64,000 bases of DNA from the NCBI GenBank assembly GCA_944389455.1, contig CALXMK010000001.1, positions 62,001-126,000 of the forward strand, written 5' to 3'. Source of the stretch: an uncultured Verrucomicrobiota bacterium (GTDB taxonomy: Bacteria; Verrucomicrobiota; Verrucomicrobiia; Limisphaerales; UBA1412). The position numbers and the translations under genes were made by a program. Positions 25,698-34,162 of the stretch are shown one piece after another; the first letter of the stretch is position 1; every line of letters starts with the position of its first letter. The notes below the pieces were generated by a model. The model was not told the origin of the DNA, made no database searches, and was given only the letters and a program-made list of their open reading frames with translations.

Positions 25698-27683
25698 ATG
25701 AGCGTGTCGGAATCTATTCCGGCCAAAAAGGCCGGACTTGCTAGGAAAAGTATTCTCAAGAAAGATGCGGAAGGGTATTTGAGCAAGGCTAAAAATATCT
25801 ATAACATCGATGGTTGGGGACAAAATTACTTTGATATCAATGAATTGGGACATGTGATTGTCCGTCCCTTACATGATGAGGGAGCGTCAATTGATTTGAT
25901 AGACATTGTGAAAGAAGCGAAAAGCCGGAATTTGCAATTTCCGTTGTTAGTTCGTTTTCAGGATATTTTACGGCATAGAATTAAGGTTTTAAACAGAGCT
26001 TTTAGGTGTGCAATAGTTGATTGTGGTTATCCAAGTATATATCAAGGCGTTTTCCCAGCAAAAGTAAATCAATTGAGAGAGGTTATTGAAGAAATAGTAG
26101 ATGCAGGTGAGGAGTTTGATCATGGATTAGAAGTGGGGAGTAAGCCAGAATTAATGGCAGCGTTGGCTCTTCAAGATTCCTCAACCCGCCTGTTGGTATG
26201 TAATGGTTACAAAGATACTCTCTATATACGCATGGCTTTGATGGGGATTAAGCTGGGTAAAAAAATAATTATTGTTATAGAAAAGTTTGAAGAAATAAAA
26301 CAGATTTTAATCGTTTCAAAACAGTTGGGAGTGGAACCCATGTTGGGAGTTCGAGTGCGTCTAATTAGTAAAGGAACAGGGAAATGGGCGGAAAGTGGTG
26401 GAGAAAAGGCTAAATTTGGTTTGAATGCCCCAGAATTAATGGCTGCGACTGAGCTATTGATTGAATCTGGATTAGGACATTGTCTTAAATTGATTCATTT
26501 TCATGTTGGTTCACAAATTTCTGATATTTTAGCAGTTAAAAAAGCGGTTCAGGAGGGAGCAAGATTTTATTGTAAACTTAGTCAAATGGGTTTTGATATC
26601 GATTATTTTGATATCGGAGGTGGATTAGGAGTTGACTATGATGGCAGTTGTACTTCCTATGATTGTTCTACGAACTATACCTTGCAGGAATATGCAAATA
26701 ATGTTGTTTTTTACCTGATGGATATTTGCAATGTAGAGAATGTAAAATGTCCGATTATTGTAAGTGAAAGTGGACGTTTTATTGTGGCTCCACATTGTGT
26801 TCTGATTACAGATGTTATTGGGTCAATAGAAATGGCTCGCATTTGGAAAAAAGTTGTCCCAGATGATTCTCATCACCGTCTCGTGAAGGAGTTAATTCAT
26901 TTAAATGAGGAAGTGGAAGCTATGATGCCTTTAGAGGCATATCACGATGCCTTACGGTATAAGGAGGATGCTCAAGATTTATTCATGTTGGGAATGATGG
27001 ACTTGAAAAACAAGGCACTAATTGATCAATTATTTTGGCAGGTTAGCGCAAAAGTTGTACAAATTTGTCAAAATCATCGCTATATCCCGGAAGAAATACA
27101 AACATTGGCAGGATCGATGAGTGATCAATACCTTTGCAATCTATCGGTTTTTCAATCTTTGCCAGATAATTGGGCTATTGATCAACTTTTCCCTATTATG
27201 CCTATTCATCGTTTAGATGAAGAACCTTGCCGAGAAACCATTTTAAGCGATATTACCTGTGATTCAGATGGACAGGTAGATTGTTTTATCGATTTAAAAG
27301 ATTTTAAGAGTACTCTTCCTTTACATCGGTTGAATCGTACTGAAAATGGAAATATTGAGCCTTATTATCTTGGCTTTTTTATGTTAGGGGCTTATCAGGA
27401 TGTGATGGGGGATTGGCATAATTTATTTGGTCGAGTTAATGAAATTCATGTCTTTTTGGATCCAGATGAAACAAGTGGTTATTATGTAGAAGAAGTAATT
27501 GAAGGAAGCAGTATCAGTGAATCTCTTTTGGAAGTCCAATATGATGACAGAGAACTAAAAAGAAGAATGAAACAGCAATTTGATAGGGCAATTCGTAATG
27601 ATACAATGAAACCATCTGAAGCTATGCGTTTGTTAGCAGAGTATGAAAAAGGACTAAAGGAGTATACTTATCTTTCCTTTTAA
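25698..27683 (+). CDS. speA: Biosynthetic arginine decarboxylase
   Basis: This PLP enzyme converts arginine to agmatine, the entry to putrescine and spermidine. The 661-residue protein matches the SpeA family from end to end: WGQNYFDINELGHVIVRP near 40-57, PLLVRFQDILRHRI, and the PLP lysine Lys122 in GVFPAKVNQLREV. FDHGLEVGSKPELMAAL, HFHVGSQISDI, YFDIGGGLGVDYDG and the C-terminal CDSDGQVDCFIDL, which supplies the second active-site cysteine, follow. No SpeB or agmatinase gene is adjacent. There is no Shine-Dalgarno sequence before the ATG. Confidence 0.97.
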   Translation: MSVSESIPAKKAGLARKSILKKDAEGYLSKAKNIYNIDGWGQNYFDINELGHVIVRPLHDEGASIDLIDIVKEAKSRNLQFPLLVRFQDILRHRIKVLNRAFRCAIVDCGYPSIYQGVFPAKVNQLREVIEEIVDAGEEFDHGLEVGSKPELMAALALQDSSTRLLVCNGYKDTLYIRMALMGIKLGKKIIIVIEKFEEIKQILIVSKQLGVEPMLGVRVRLISKGTGKWAESGGEKAKFGLNAPELMAATELLIESGLGHCLKLIHFHVGSQISDILAVKKAVQEGARFYCKLSQMGFDIDYFDIGGGLGVDYDGSCTSYDCSTNYTLQEYANNVVFYLMDICNVENVKCPIIVSESGRFIVAPHCVLITDVIGSIEMARIWKKVVPDDSHHRLVKELIHLNEEVEAMMPLEAYHDALRYKEDAQDLFMLGMMDLKNKALIDQLFWQVSAKVVQICQNHRYIPEEIQTLAGSMSDQYLCNLSVFQSLPDNWAIDQLFPIMPIHRLDEEPCRETILSDITCDSDGQVDCFIDLKDFKSTLPLHRLNRTENGNIEPYYLGFFMLGAYQDVMGDWHNLFGRVNEIHVFLDPDETSGYYVEEVIEGSSISESLLEVQYDDRELKRRMKQQFDRAIRNDTMKPSEAMRLLAEYEKGLKEYTYLSF

Positions 27684-27701
27684 TTAAAAAAAGAATAGAA
27701 A

Positions 27702-28511
27702 ATGCCGATTTGTTTGGAAAGTGAGCAAAAGTATACACTTCCTCATGGGAATGTATGTCGGATTTATAGGGAAATCTCAGATTTACTTTGGAGTTTCCCT
27801 CTTTATTTGGTTTTTTTGCTTCAGGCAGTTTTGTCTGATTGGTGGGTTATTCGTGTATTAGGGGACTGGGGTGGTTTATTCGGATTTATCCCGGTTTTCA
27901 TTCTAGGAGGATATATTTGTCGTATTGCTAACAGGCTGGCTTATCATGAAATTGGAGTTTTATATCTTCAAAAGCGTTTGTTGCGCTTTTATTTTTTTTT
28001 GATTGTTTTAGTTAGTTTGACTCCTTTTTTCTATTGGTTTAAACAGAGATCAGATGTGTTGTATTTTCGGTATGTTATATATGTGTCATTAATTTTAGCT
28101 ATCTATTTATTGATACAATGGGGAAAGATAATTTGTTGTTATGATGTTTTATTAAAAGAGAAGCCTCAAGCTCTAAAATTAGTTTTATTGGACTCATTTT
28201 ATAGTTGTATATTTTGGAGCACAATTGTTGGCTTTTTATTTTGTAGATTTGCTCTGTTTTTCGATGTTAACCCTATCAATGTAATAATACATATCCTCTA
28301 TTATTATTATCCTCTCTTTCATGCTTTTTTCATCATATCTGTCCAGGTGTTGATTATTGCTGTTTTTTATCAGACTTGGTTATTTAAATTGTTTCTATTT
28401 GAGAAGATGTTACTTGGAGAAGGTATGCGTCTTTATGCTGAGAGAATCGACTTTAAATTGAAAAAGGAGAGTTCTCCACAAGTTCAGAATGATGAAGTCT
28501 CTGTTCAATGA
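27702..28511 (+). CDS. Polytopic membrane protein of unknown function
   Basis: The 269 residues carry about six hydrophobic segments, near 29-50, 60-76, 90-106, 120-142, 165-187 and 200-228. A short cytoplasmic-like N-terminus and a charged C-terminal tail flank them. I do not recognise the family; it has no signal peptide or known transporter signature. It follows speA by 18 bases on the same strand, so it is probably co-transcribed. A link to polyamine handling is only a positional guess. Confidence 0.7.
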   Translation: MPICLESEQKYTLPHGNVCRIYREISDLLWSFPLYLVFLLQAVLSDWWVIRVLGDWGGLFGFIPVFILGGYICRIANRLAYHEIGVLYLQKRLLRFYFFLIVLVSLTPFFYWFKQRSDVLYFRYVIYVSLILAIYLLIQWGKIICCYDVLLKEKPQALKLVLLDSFYSCIFWSTIVGFLFCRFALFFDVNPINVIIHILYYYYPLFHAFFIISVQVLIIAVFYQTWLFKLFLFEKMLLGEGMRLYAERIDFKLKKESSPQVQNDEVSVQ

Positions 28512-28515
28512 ATGG

Positions 28516-29667
28516 CTAATTTTTGGTTTGCACTAATGTCTGAAATGAATGTCCAAAGTATTGTGGATGAATTAGTGTTTTGAGTTCAGAGGGATTGATT
28601 ATGATTAGATCTTTGGACTGAGTGTTCATTGAAGGAGCAGTGCTGAGTTGAATCCGATTTTGATTTTGTAGAAATTGGATTATTTGCATCAGAAATTGCT
28701 CTTGTGATGTAAGTTTGGAAGTTTGCATTCCTGATTCCTGTCCTGTTCGGATAATTTCATCCCAATGTACAGCGCTGCTCAAATCTATTTTCCCGGGTTT
28801 AGAGAGCCAATTGTCTTGGTATTGATGTTTAGCAATGGCTCGAATCGTTGACATGGGTTTAAACCCTTCTTCCAATTCACTGTCTCGAATTCCATAATCA
28901 AATGTGAGCAAAATTCCTTGATAAATAGATTTAGCAGCTTTTCTCCACCATTCAGTACTCAAGGAGGAGTGTTCAATTTTATATCCGTCTTGAAAATATT
29001 TGCAATTTATACTTTGTAATTCAGTTGGTAAAGGAGTCGGATTTGGACTTCTTTGCCAAATGAGTTCAACTGGGCGATATATTTCATCGTGGCTAGAAAT
29101 ATAAAGTTCATACCATAAATTTTTGTGTGCATCATATTCGAATAAGTTGCAAGGGAAGGCATCTAAAAGTTCATTGCAGAAAAGGATCCCACGAATTGAA
29201 GATGGAAGATGTTCGATTGAGGAATACCATCTTATATTGGAATAAGATTTTAATTTTACTTCCTGCCATTTTCGTCGTTTATCAGATGGTTCAATGATAT
29301 AATATAGAACATTTTCAGTGAGACCGCGAGAAGAAAGATACTCTAAAATATCATTTGCAAGCGTGCCATCATGTGCTCCAGATTCTATCCAGATCCATGG
29401 TTTTTCCCATTTAAATGATATAGACCATGCAAGAAGCTGCTCGGTTAATAGATGGCTAAATAAAGGTGTAGTTGTTATGCTCGTTATAAAATCTCCTTTA
29501 GAGCCAATGTTGTTCGCAGTTTGTTCATAGTATCCCCATTGAGGATGATAAAGTGATAATTCCATATAGCGAGAAAATGGAATTGGACCTGTTTGCTTTA
29601 TCTCTTGCAATATAATTTCCATTAGAGGATTCAATGAGATAGAATTATTTGTCAAGATTGGTTCCAT
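28516..29667 (-). CDS. MidA/NDUFAF7-like SAM-dependent methyltransferase
   Basis: The 383-residue product (start at 29667; the frame is open to 29898 but the upstream part has no resemblance and overlaps tlyA antisense) begins with IILQEIKQTGPIPFSRYMELSLYHPQWGYYE, the diagnostic opening of the MidA (COG1565) family. The SAM site is at WIESGAHDGTLANDILEYL, where the family has E.GAG.G.L; here GAHDG replaces GAGRG. The sequence FCNELLDAFPCNLFEYD (ELLDA) matches the family. Mitochondrial members methylate an arginine of complex I NDUFS2. The bacterial target is unknown, and no complex I genes are present here. Confidence 0.85.
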   Translation of the reverse strand: MEPILTNNSISLNPLMEIILQEIKQTGPIPFSRYMELSLYHPQWGYYEQTANNIGSKGDFITSITTTPLFSHLLTEQLLAWSISFKWEKPWIWIESGAHDGTLANDILEYLSSRGLTENVLYYIIEPSDKRRKWQEVKLKSYSNIRWYSSIEHLPSSIRGILFCNELLDAFPCNLFEYDAHKNLWYELYISSHDEIYRPVELIWQRSPNPTPLPTELQSINCKYFQDGYKIEHSSLSTEWWRKAAKSIYQGILLTFDYGIRDSELEEGFKPMSTIRAIAKHQYQDNWLSKPGKIDLSSAVHWDEIIRTGQESGMQTSKLTSQEQFLMQIIQFLQNQNRIQLSTAPSMNTQSKDLIIINPSELKTLIHPQYFGHSFQTLVQTKN

Positions 29668-29851
29668 TATATTTATTTTTGCTTGTTCCCAAAAAAAAGG
29701 GGAATTCAACCAAGATTCTGACAAAAATTTTTTTTTAAGCAAAGTTTTAAACAGATTTTTACAAAATCTAGTTCCCTGAATAATGACTTTAAATAGCTTA
29801 TGATAATCAAGGTTGAATGTATAAAATAAAGATGATATAGCTAAGACAGTA

Positions 29852-30607
29852 ATGGGGCGGCAGCGTCTAGATATAGAATTAGTAAGAAGAGGTCTCATTG
29901 AGAGTCGAGAGAAGGCAAAGATTGCTATTCTGGAGGGGAGAGTTCTTCATAATGGACATAAGGCTAAGAAACCAAGTGATTGGGTTTTAGAATCAGGTAA
30001 GATAGAAGTTATTGCACCTGAGAGATATGTTAGTAGAGGTGGAATAAAATTAGAACATGCGCTGAATTCTTTTAAATTATTCTTAGAAGGAATAGTAGCT
30101 TTAGATGTAGGTGCTTCTACCGGAGGATTTACAGACTGCCTTTTACAACATGGAGCAGGACTGGTTTATTCTATAGATGTAGGTCAGGGACAGTTGGCAT
30201 GGAAGTTAAGAAATGATCCACGAGTTGTCGTAATGGAAAAAGTAAATGCACGATTTTTGAGAAAAGATCAGTTTCCAATTGATTTTACTGCTGCGGATAT
30301 GATTGTAGTGGATTGTTCTTTCATTTCATTAAGACTTATTTTGCCCCCAATTATTCCTTTTTTAAAAAAAGGAGGAACAATTATCGCTTTAATAAAACCT
30401 CAATTTGAAGCTGGTAAAACAGAGGTATCCAAAGGCAGAGGTGTTATTACCGATCCGGAGATTCATCAAAGGGTCTTAGCTGGGTTAAGAGTTTTTTGTA
30501 AAGAGCTTGTCGGAATTTCTTGGAAAGAGTGTGTACAATCACCTATTTTAGGGCCGGCTGGAAACAAAGAGTTTTTAGTTCATTTGCAGTATTTCAATAA
30601 AGAATGA
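29852..30607 (+). CDS. tlyA: TlyA-family rRNA methyltransferase
   Basis: The 251-residue protein has an N-terminal S4 RNA-binding domain (RLDIELVRRGLIESREKAKI, residues 5-24, through GRVLHNGHK). An RrmJ/FtsJ-like methyltransferase domain follows: LDVGASTGGFTDCLLQHGA is the SAM site and VVDCSFISLRLILPP and ALIKPQFEAGK supply catalytic-tetrad residues. TlyA enzymes 2'-O-methylate cytidines of 16S and/or 23S rRNA; the name hemolysin is historical. It lies 4 bases before nadK, probably translationally coupled. Confidence 0.93.
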   Translation: MGRQRLDIELVRRGLIESREKAKIAILEGRVLHNGHKAKKPSDWVLESGKIEVIAPERYVSRGGIKLEHALNSFKLFLEGIVALDVGASTGGFTDCLLQHGAGLVYSIDVGQGQLAWKLRNDPRVVVMEKVNARFLRKDQFPIDFTAADMIVVDCSFISLRLILPPIIPFLKKGGTIIALIKPQFEAGKTEVSKGRGVITDPEIHQRVLAGLRVFCKELVGISWKECVQSPILGPAGNKEFLVHLQYFNKE

Positions 30608-30611
30608 TAAT

Positions 30612-31478
30612 ATGACTGTTTTAAAAAAAATAGGGATCATCGCTAATTTAGAGAAAGCAGAAAGTCCAGGTATTGTCCACCGGGTTATTGCAATGGCAGA
30701 AAAATTAGGATGGCTCTGCTTGACGGATCAAATGACATATCCTTGTTGTTCGAATATTGTTTCAGAATGTATTCCTACTGCAGCGGCTTTGGCAGTAAGA
30801 GTTGATCTGTTAGTTGTAATAGGAGGGGACGGAACAATTTTGAGGGTGGCACGCAGTGTGGCTGGGAATGGAACCCCACTGTTAGGAATTAAAACAGGCC
30901 GACTAGGATTTCTTACCCAAATTACAACAGATGAAATGGAGACAGCCATTAAGAGATTGGCTCAGGGGAATTTTGAATTAGAAACACGTTCTTTACTTTC
31001 TTGTAGCGGAAAAATTGGAAATATGTCGATTTGTGAAATAGCACTTAATGATTTTGTTCTTTCTAGAGGAGTGAAGTCTCGTATCATTGATTTACATATA
31101 TGGGTTGATAATCAGTTTATAGCCAAATACTTATGTGATGGATTGATTATTTCAACACCTACCGGATCTACAGCCTACTCCCTAGCGGCTGGAGGGGGAA
31201 TTATTACTCCAAATGCGGAAGTCTTTTCAATTACGCCTATATGTCCGCACTCTTTTCAAAATAGAACAGTGATTGTTAATGATACTTCAATAATTCGAGT
31301 AGATGCTGTTACAGAAAAGCTTCAGACAATTTTAGCAGCCGATGGGCAAGTTCATTTTGCCATGAATGCGGGAGATAGTGTTCAATTTAAGAAAAGTGAG
31401 AAGACAATTCAACTTGTGAGGTTTAAAGGCGACTCTTTTTTTAATACTCTTCGCAGTAAGCTAAATTGGTTAGATTAA
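30612..31478 (+). CDS. nadK: NAD kinase
   Basis: The enzyme phosphorylates NAD+ to NADP+. The 288-residue protein has the GGDGTILRVAR motif (about 73-83), LLGIKTGRLGFLTQI, the CDGLIISTPTGSTAYSLAAGGGI motif and TPICPHSFQNRTVIV. All are in the order and spacing of bacterial NadK. It is cotranscribed with tlyA. A hairpin-like sequence (GTCCT and AGGAC around 31481-31510) follows but lacks a good T-run. Confidence 0.96.
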   Translation: MTVLKKIGIIANLEKAESPGIVHRVIAMAEKLGWLCLTDQMTYPCCSNIVSECIPTAAALAVRVDLLVVIGGDGTILRVARSVAGNGTPLLGIKTGRLGFLTQITTDEMETAIKRLAQGNFELETRSLLSCSGKIGNMSICEIALNDFVLSRGVKSRIIDLHIWVDNQFIAKYLCDGLIISTPTGSTAYSLAAGGGIITPNAEVFSITPICPHSFQNRTVIVNDTSIIRVDAVTEKLQTILAADGQVHFAMNAGDSVQFKKSEKTIQLVRFKGDSFFNTLRSKLNWLD

Positions 31479-31545
31479 AAGTCCTACCATATACAGGGTA
31501 TAGCAGGACAAGATGTTTTAATGAATTTTATATTAAATTATTAGG

Positions 31546-32544
31546 TTATATTGAAGTTACTTTAGCCAAATAATCGATTTCGCGTTTAAGTTCTCCAAAA
31601 CGTCCTTCTGGGGTTTTATGTCTATAAAATATTTCATTTTCTAAACATATGTCGGCTTTGTAGTTTGCAGTTTTCATGATTTCAGCAAATTTGTGAAAAT
31701 CAATATCTCCTTCATCAATAGGGACAGCATATTTTTCGTATTCCCATCCCATAGGCCGTTGTGTATTTTTTTTGTCTTCCGGATATTTAATACTTTTGCA
31801 ATGAGTGTGAAAAGTTTTGTCGGCATAACGTTTAAAGATTGCATAAATATCTTTTAGCGGATGTCCGTACCAATAGAAATTTGCTGTGTCGAGAGTTAGA
31901 CCAAGATGTTTGGAATCAACCTCATCAAATAATTGATCCAGGAACCAGGGGTCGTTGGTAACACTGCCATGATTTTCAATTGCGTAATTTATGCGGGTTC
32001 CTTTTACCAATTTACAGAGTTCTTTACACGCATTGATAGCAATGGGTAAAAAATCTTCTTTGGAAGACTTCGATGGATAGACGTCAATACGAATAGCTGG
32101 AACTTTTAAAATCTCACATGCATTGACTACCATTTCTGCATATTTGATTTCTTCATTTAAATCTCCTTCTAGTTTGTTTCCCATCAGAAATGCTGAAATA
32201 TGTTTTTTCTGTTTTTTCAATTCTCTTTTGAGCTCTTCTAATCCAGAGTCATTAGTCAAGTCATATTTTATCTCATTATGGAAGAAAGAGTTGGATATAA
32301 ATCTACGAGGTGCACTAGCTTCAACACCGGTTATTCCTAGTTGATCCATGGCTTCCCAACATGTTTTTGCATCAAAAGCTGCCAGAAGATTGTCTCTACA
32401 TGAAAGCTCCCAACGTGGTTTTTTCTTTTCGGCTGCGGAAAGCTTCATATTTGAGCAGAATCCTAAAAAAGCAGTGGAGAGAACGGCAGACGCATTTTTT
32501 AAAAAATCACGTCTACTTTGAGGATGATAGGTATTATGTTCCAT
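31546..32544 (-). CDS. Tat-exported sugar isomerase/epimerase-like TIM-barrel protein
   Basis: The 332-residue precursor has a Tat signal: SRRDFLKNAS at residues 10-19, then a hydrophobic stretch ending near Ala38. The rest is a xylose isomerase-like TIM barrel, with YAIENHGSVTND (Glu metal ligand), LGLTLDTANFYWYGH (Asp and His), HTHCKSIKYP and DICLENEIFYRH. Such Tat-exported barrels are common in Planctomycetes and Verrucomicrobia. Export in folded form fits a metalloenzyme. The substrate is unknown. A TATAAT lies 2 bases before the ATG, but I found no matching -35. Confidence 0.85.
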   Translation of the reverse strand: MEHNTYHPQSRRDFLKNASAVLSTAFLGFCSNMKLSAAEKKKPRWELSCRDNLLAAFDAKTCWEAMDQLGITGVEASAPRRFISNSFFHNEIKYDLTNDSGLEELKRELKKQKKHISAFLMGNKLEGDLNEEIKYAEMVVNACEILKVPAIRIDVYPSKSSKEDFLPIAINACKELCKLVKGTRINYAIENHGSVTNDPWFLDQLFDEVDSKHLGLTLDTANFYWYGHPLKDIYAIFKRYADKTFHTHCKSIKYPEDKKNTQRPMGWEYEKYAVPIDEGDIDFHKFAEIMKTANYKADICLENEIFYRHKTPEGRFGELKREIDYLAKVTSI

Positions 32545-32654
32545 ATATTATATATAAGAGCGAAAAACTTTTTTAAATACAATCTTTTTTTATCTCAATA
32601 AGAAATTATGTTTTTGGCTTGCGTGAGAGTGGAAAAATAGCTAAATTTCAAGCT

Positions 32655-34067
32655 ATGCGCCTGATGGTCATTGTGATTGTTTTCTTAGTTCAAATGATTT
32701 CTACAGATTGGATGGGTGGAATTGCTTATGGAGAATCAGGGGGAAAAAGCGCTTATATCATCCAAATTAAAACACAGATAGATAATCCATTGTTTTATAT
32801 GGTTAGACGTGGAATTAAAGAAGCAATGGAAGCAAAGGCTGACATTCTGATTTTAGATATGAAAACTCCAGGAGGAGGATTAGATGAGACTCTAAAAATA
32901 ATAGATTCACTTGAACGATTTCAAGGGCTTACTGTAACTTATGTCAATAATGAAGCCATTTCTGCAGGGGCATTTATCAGTTATGGTACCAAAAAGATCT
33001 ATATGAGTCCAAGATCAGTAATAGGTGCTTCAGCTCCGATTATGGGAGGACCTGTAGGAATGTCGAGTGGAGGAGAGATCCCTGATACCCTTAAGCAGAA
33101 AGTGGTATCAATGATTCGTGCGCAGATGAGAGCGTGTGCAGAACGTAATAATCATAATCCAGATGTAATAGAAGCTATGATTGATCCGGAACAGGAATTA
33201 ATAGTGGATGGAGTGATGATTTCAGCAAAGGGAGAATTACTGACATTAACAAATGAAGAAGCAAGTCGTTGTTATGGAAATCCATCGGTGCCTTTGCTTT
33301 CTTCCGGGACAATAGATTCTTTGGAAGAACTTTATAAAGAATTAAATGTAGATAAGAATCGTGTGGTAACTATAACTCCGTTAGGGGTGGAAAAAATTGC
33401 CAGTTGGATTAGCAATTGGAGTGCTATTTTAATTTTAGTGGGGATGGTCGCTCTCTTCCTTGAATTTAAGACGCCCGGATTTGGGATTTTTGGTATAGTT
33501 GGGATAAGTGCGTTAGCAATTTATTTTATAGGGAATCACATTGCGGGATTAGGGGGATTAGAATGGCTGATTTTTTTTGTAATTGGAGTGGGCTTAGTCG
33601 TTGCGGAATTATTTTTCATTCCTGGATTTGGAATTCTTGGGGCCGGAGGATTGCTCCTTATGTTTGCTTCGTTAGTAATGGGAATGGTTGACTTTTATCC
33701 CAGTGATGGTTTTTTGCCAGATTTGAATATGCTTAAAAAACCTTTGGCAAATGTATTTCTTGCTATTTTTGGAATGATAGTATTTTTAATTTTGTTTGCG
33801 CGTTTTTTACCTAAAACTTCTATTTATGCCAAAATGATCTCTTCTAGTGTCAGTGGAGCGATAGAATCTAAGACTATAGAGAAAATACAGCAGGAGCTAT
33901 TAGGGAAAAAAGGAATATCTCTTTCTATTTTGAGGCCTAGCGGAAAGGCTTTGATTGAAGGTAAGGCGGTAGATGTGATAGCTCAGAGTGATATGATTGA
34001 AAAAGGGAAAAAAGTCCAAGTAGTATCATATAGCGGAGTGAATCCGGTGGTAGAAGAAGTAAAATAG
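32655..34067 (+). CDS. nfeD: NfeD-family membrane serine protease (ClpP-like)
   Basis: The start at 32655 (ATG) is preferred over a TTG at 32619 because it places the signal segment MRLMVIVIVFLVQMIST at the N-terminus. The 470-residue protein then has a ClpP/SppA-like crotonase-fold protease domain, with DMKTPGGGLDETLKIID and NNEAISAGAFISYG (nucleophile Ser in ISAGA). Several transmembrane helices follow at about 255-370, and a C-terminal OB-fold (KALIEGKAVDVIAQSDMIEKGKKVQVV). NfeD proteases cleave membrane proteins such as stomatins; no stomatin gene is adjacent here. It is upstream of and on the same strand as lpxC-fabZ. Confidence 0.9.
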   Translation: MRLMVIVIVFLVQMISTDWMGGIAYGESGGKSAYIIQIKTQIDNPLFYMVRRGIKEAMEAKADILILDMKTPGGGLDETLKIIDSLERFQGLTVTYVNNEAISAGAFISYGTKKIYMSPRSVIGASAPIMGGPVGMSSGGEIPDTLKQKVVSMIRAQMRACAERNNHNPDVIEAMIDPEQELIVDGVMISAKGELLTLTNEEASRCYGNPSVPLLSSGTIDSLEELYKELNVDKNRVVTITPLGVEKIASWISNWSAILILVGMVALFLEFKTPGFGIFGIVGISALAIYFIGNHIAGLGGLEWLIFFVIGVGLVVAELFFIPGFGILGAGGLLLMFASLVMGMVDFYPSDGFLPDLNMLKKPLANVFLAIFGMIVFLILFARFLPKTSIYAKMISSSVSGAIESKTIEKIQQELLGKKGISLSILRPSGKALIEGKAVDVIAQSDMIEKGKKVQVVSYSGVNPVVEEVK

Positions 34068-34134
34068 AAGTGATTAAAGAGCTTTAAGGCAGTGTTTTTT
34101 TATCAATGGGAAACATAGGTTCCATGCTTGCAAA

Positions 34135-34155
34135 AAGGAGTTATTCATGGTGTAA
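34135..34155 (+). promoter_or_regulatory. Strong ribosome-binding site with a two-codon reading frame before lpxC-fabZ
   Basis: AAGGAG (34135-34140), a 6-base gap, then ATG-GTG-TAA (34147-34155). The lpxC-fabZ GTG start follows only 7 bases after this stop, out of frame with it. In a window where few genes have a Shine-Dalgarno sequence, this one points at a Met-Val-stop frame, which could act through reinitiation or stalling. Confidence 0.5.
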
Positions 34156-34162
34156 TTAGTGC

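Noticed and set aside
28516..29898. Long form of the MidA-like protein starting at 29898
   Set aside because: The first 77 residues have no family resemblance and overlap the divergent tlyA gene; 29667 begins the recognisable family.
31481..31510. GTCCT/AGGAC hairpin after nadK as a terminator
   Set aside because: Short, interrupted stem without a following T-run.
32547..32552. TATAAT two bases before the Tat-exported isomerase start as a promoter
   Set aside because: No acceptable -35 box at 16-18 bp, and the predicted start would fall after the ATG.
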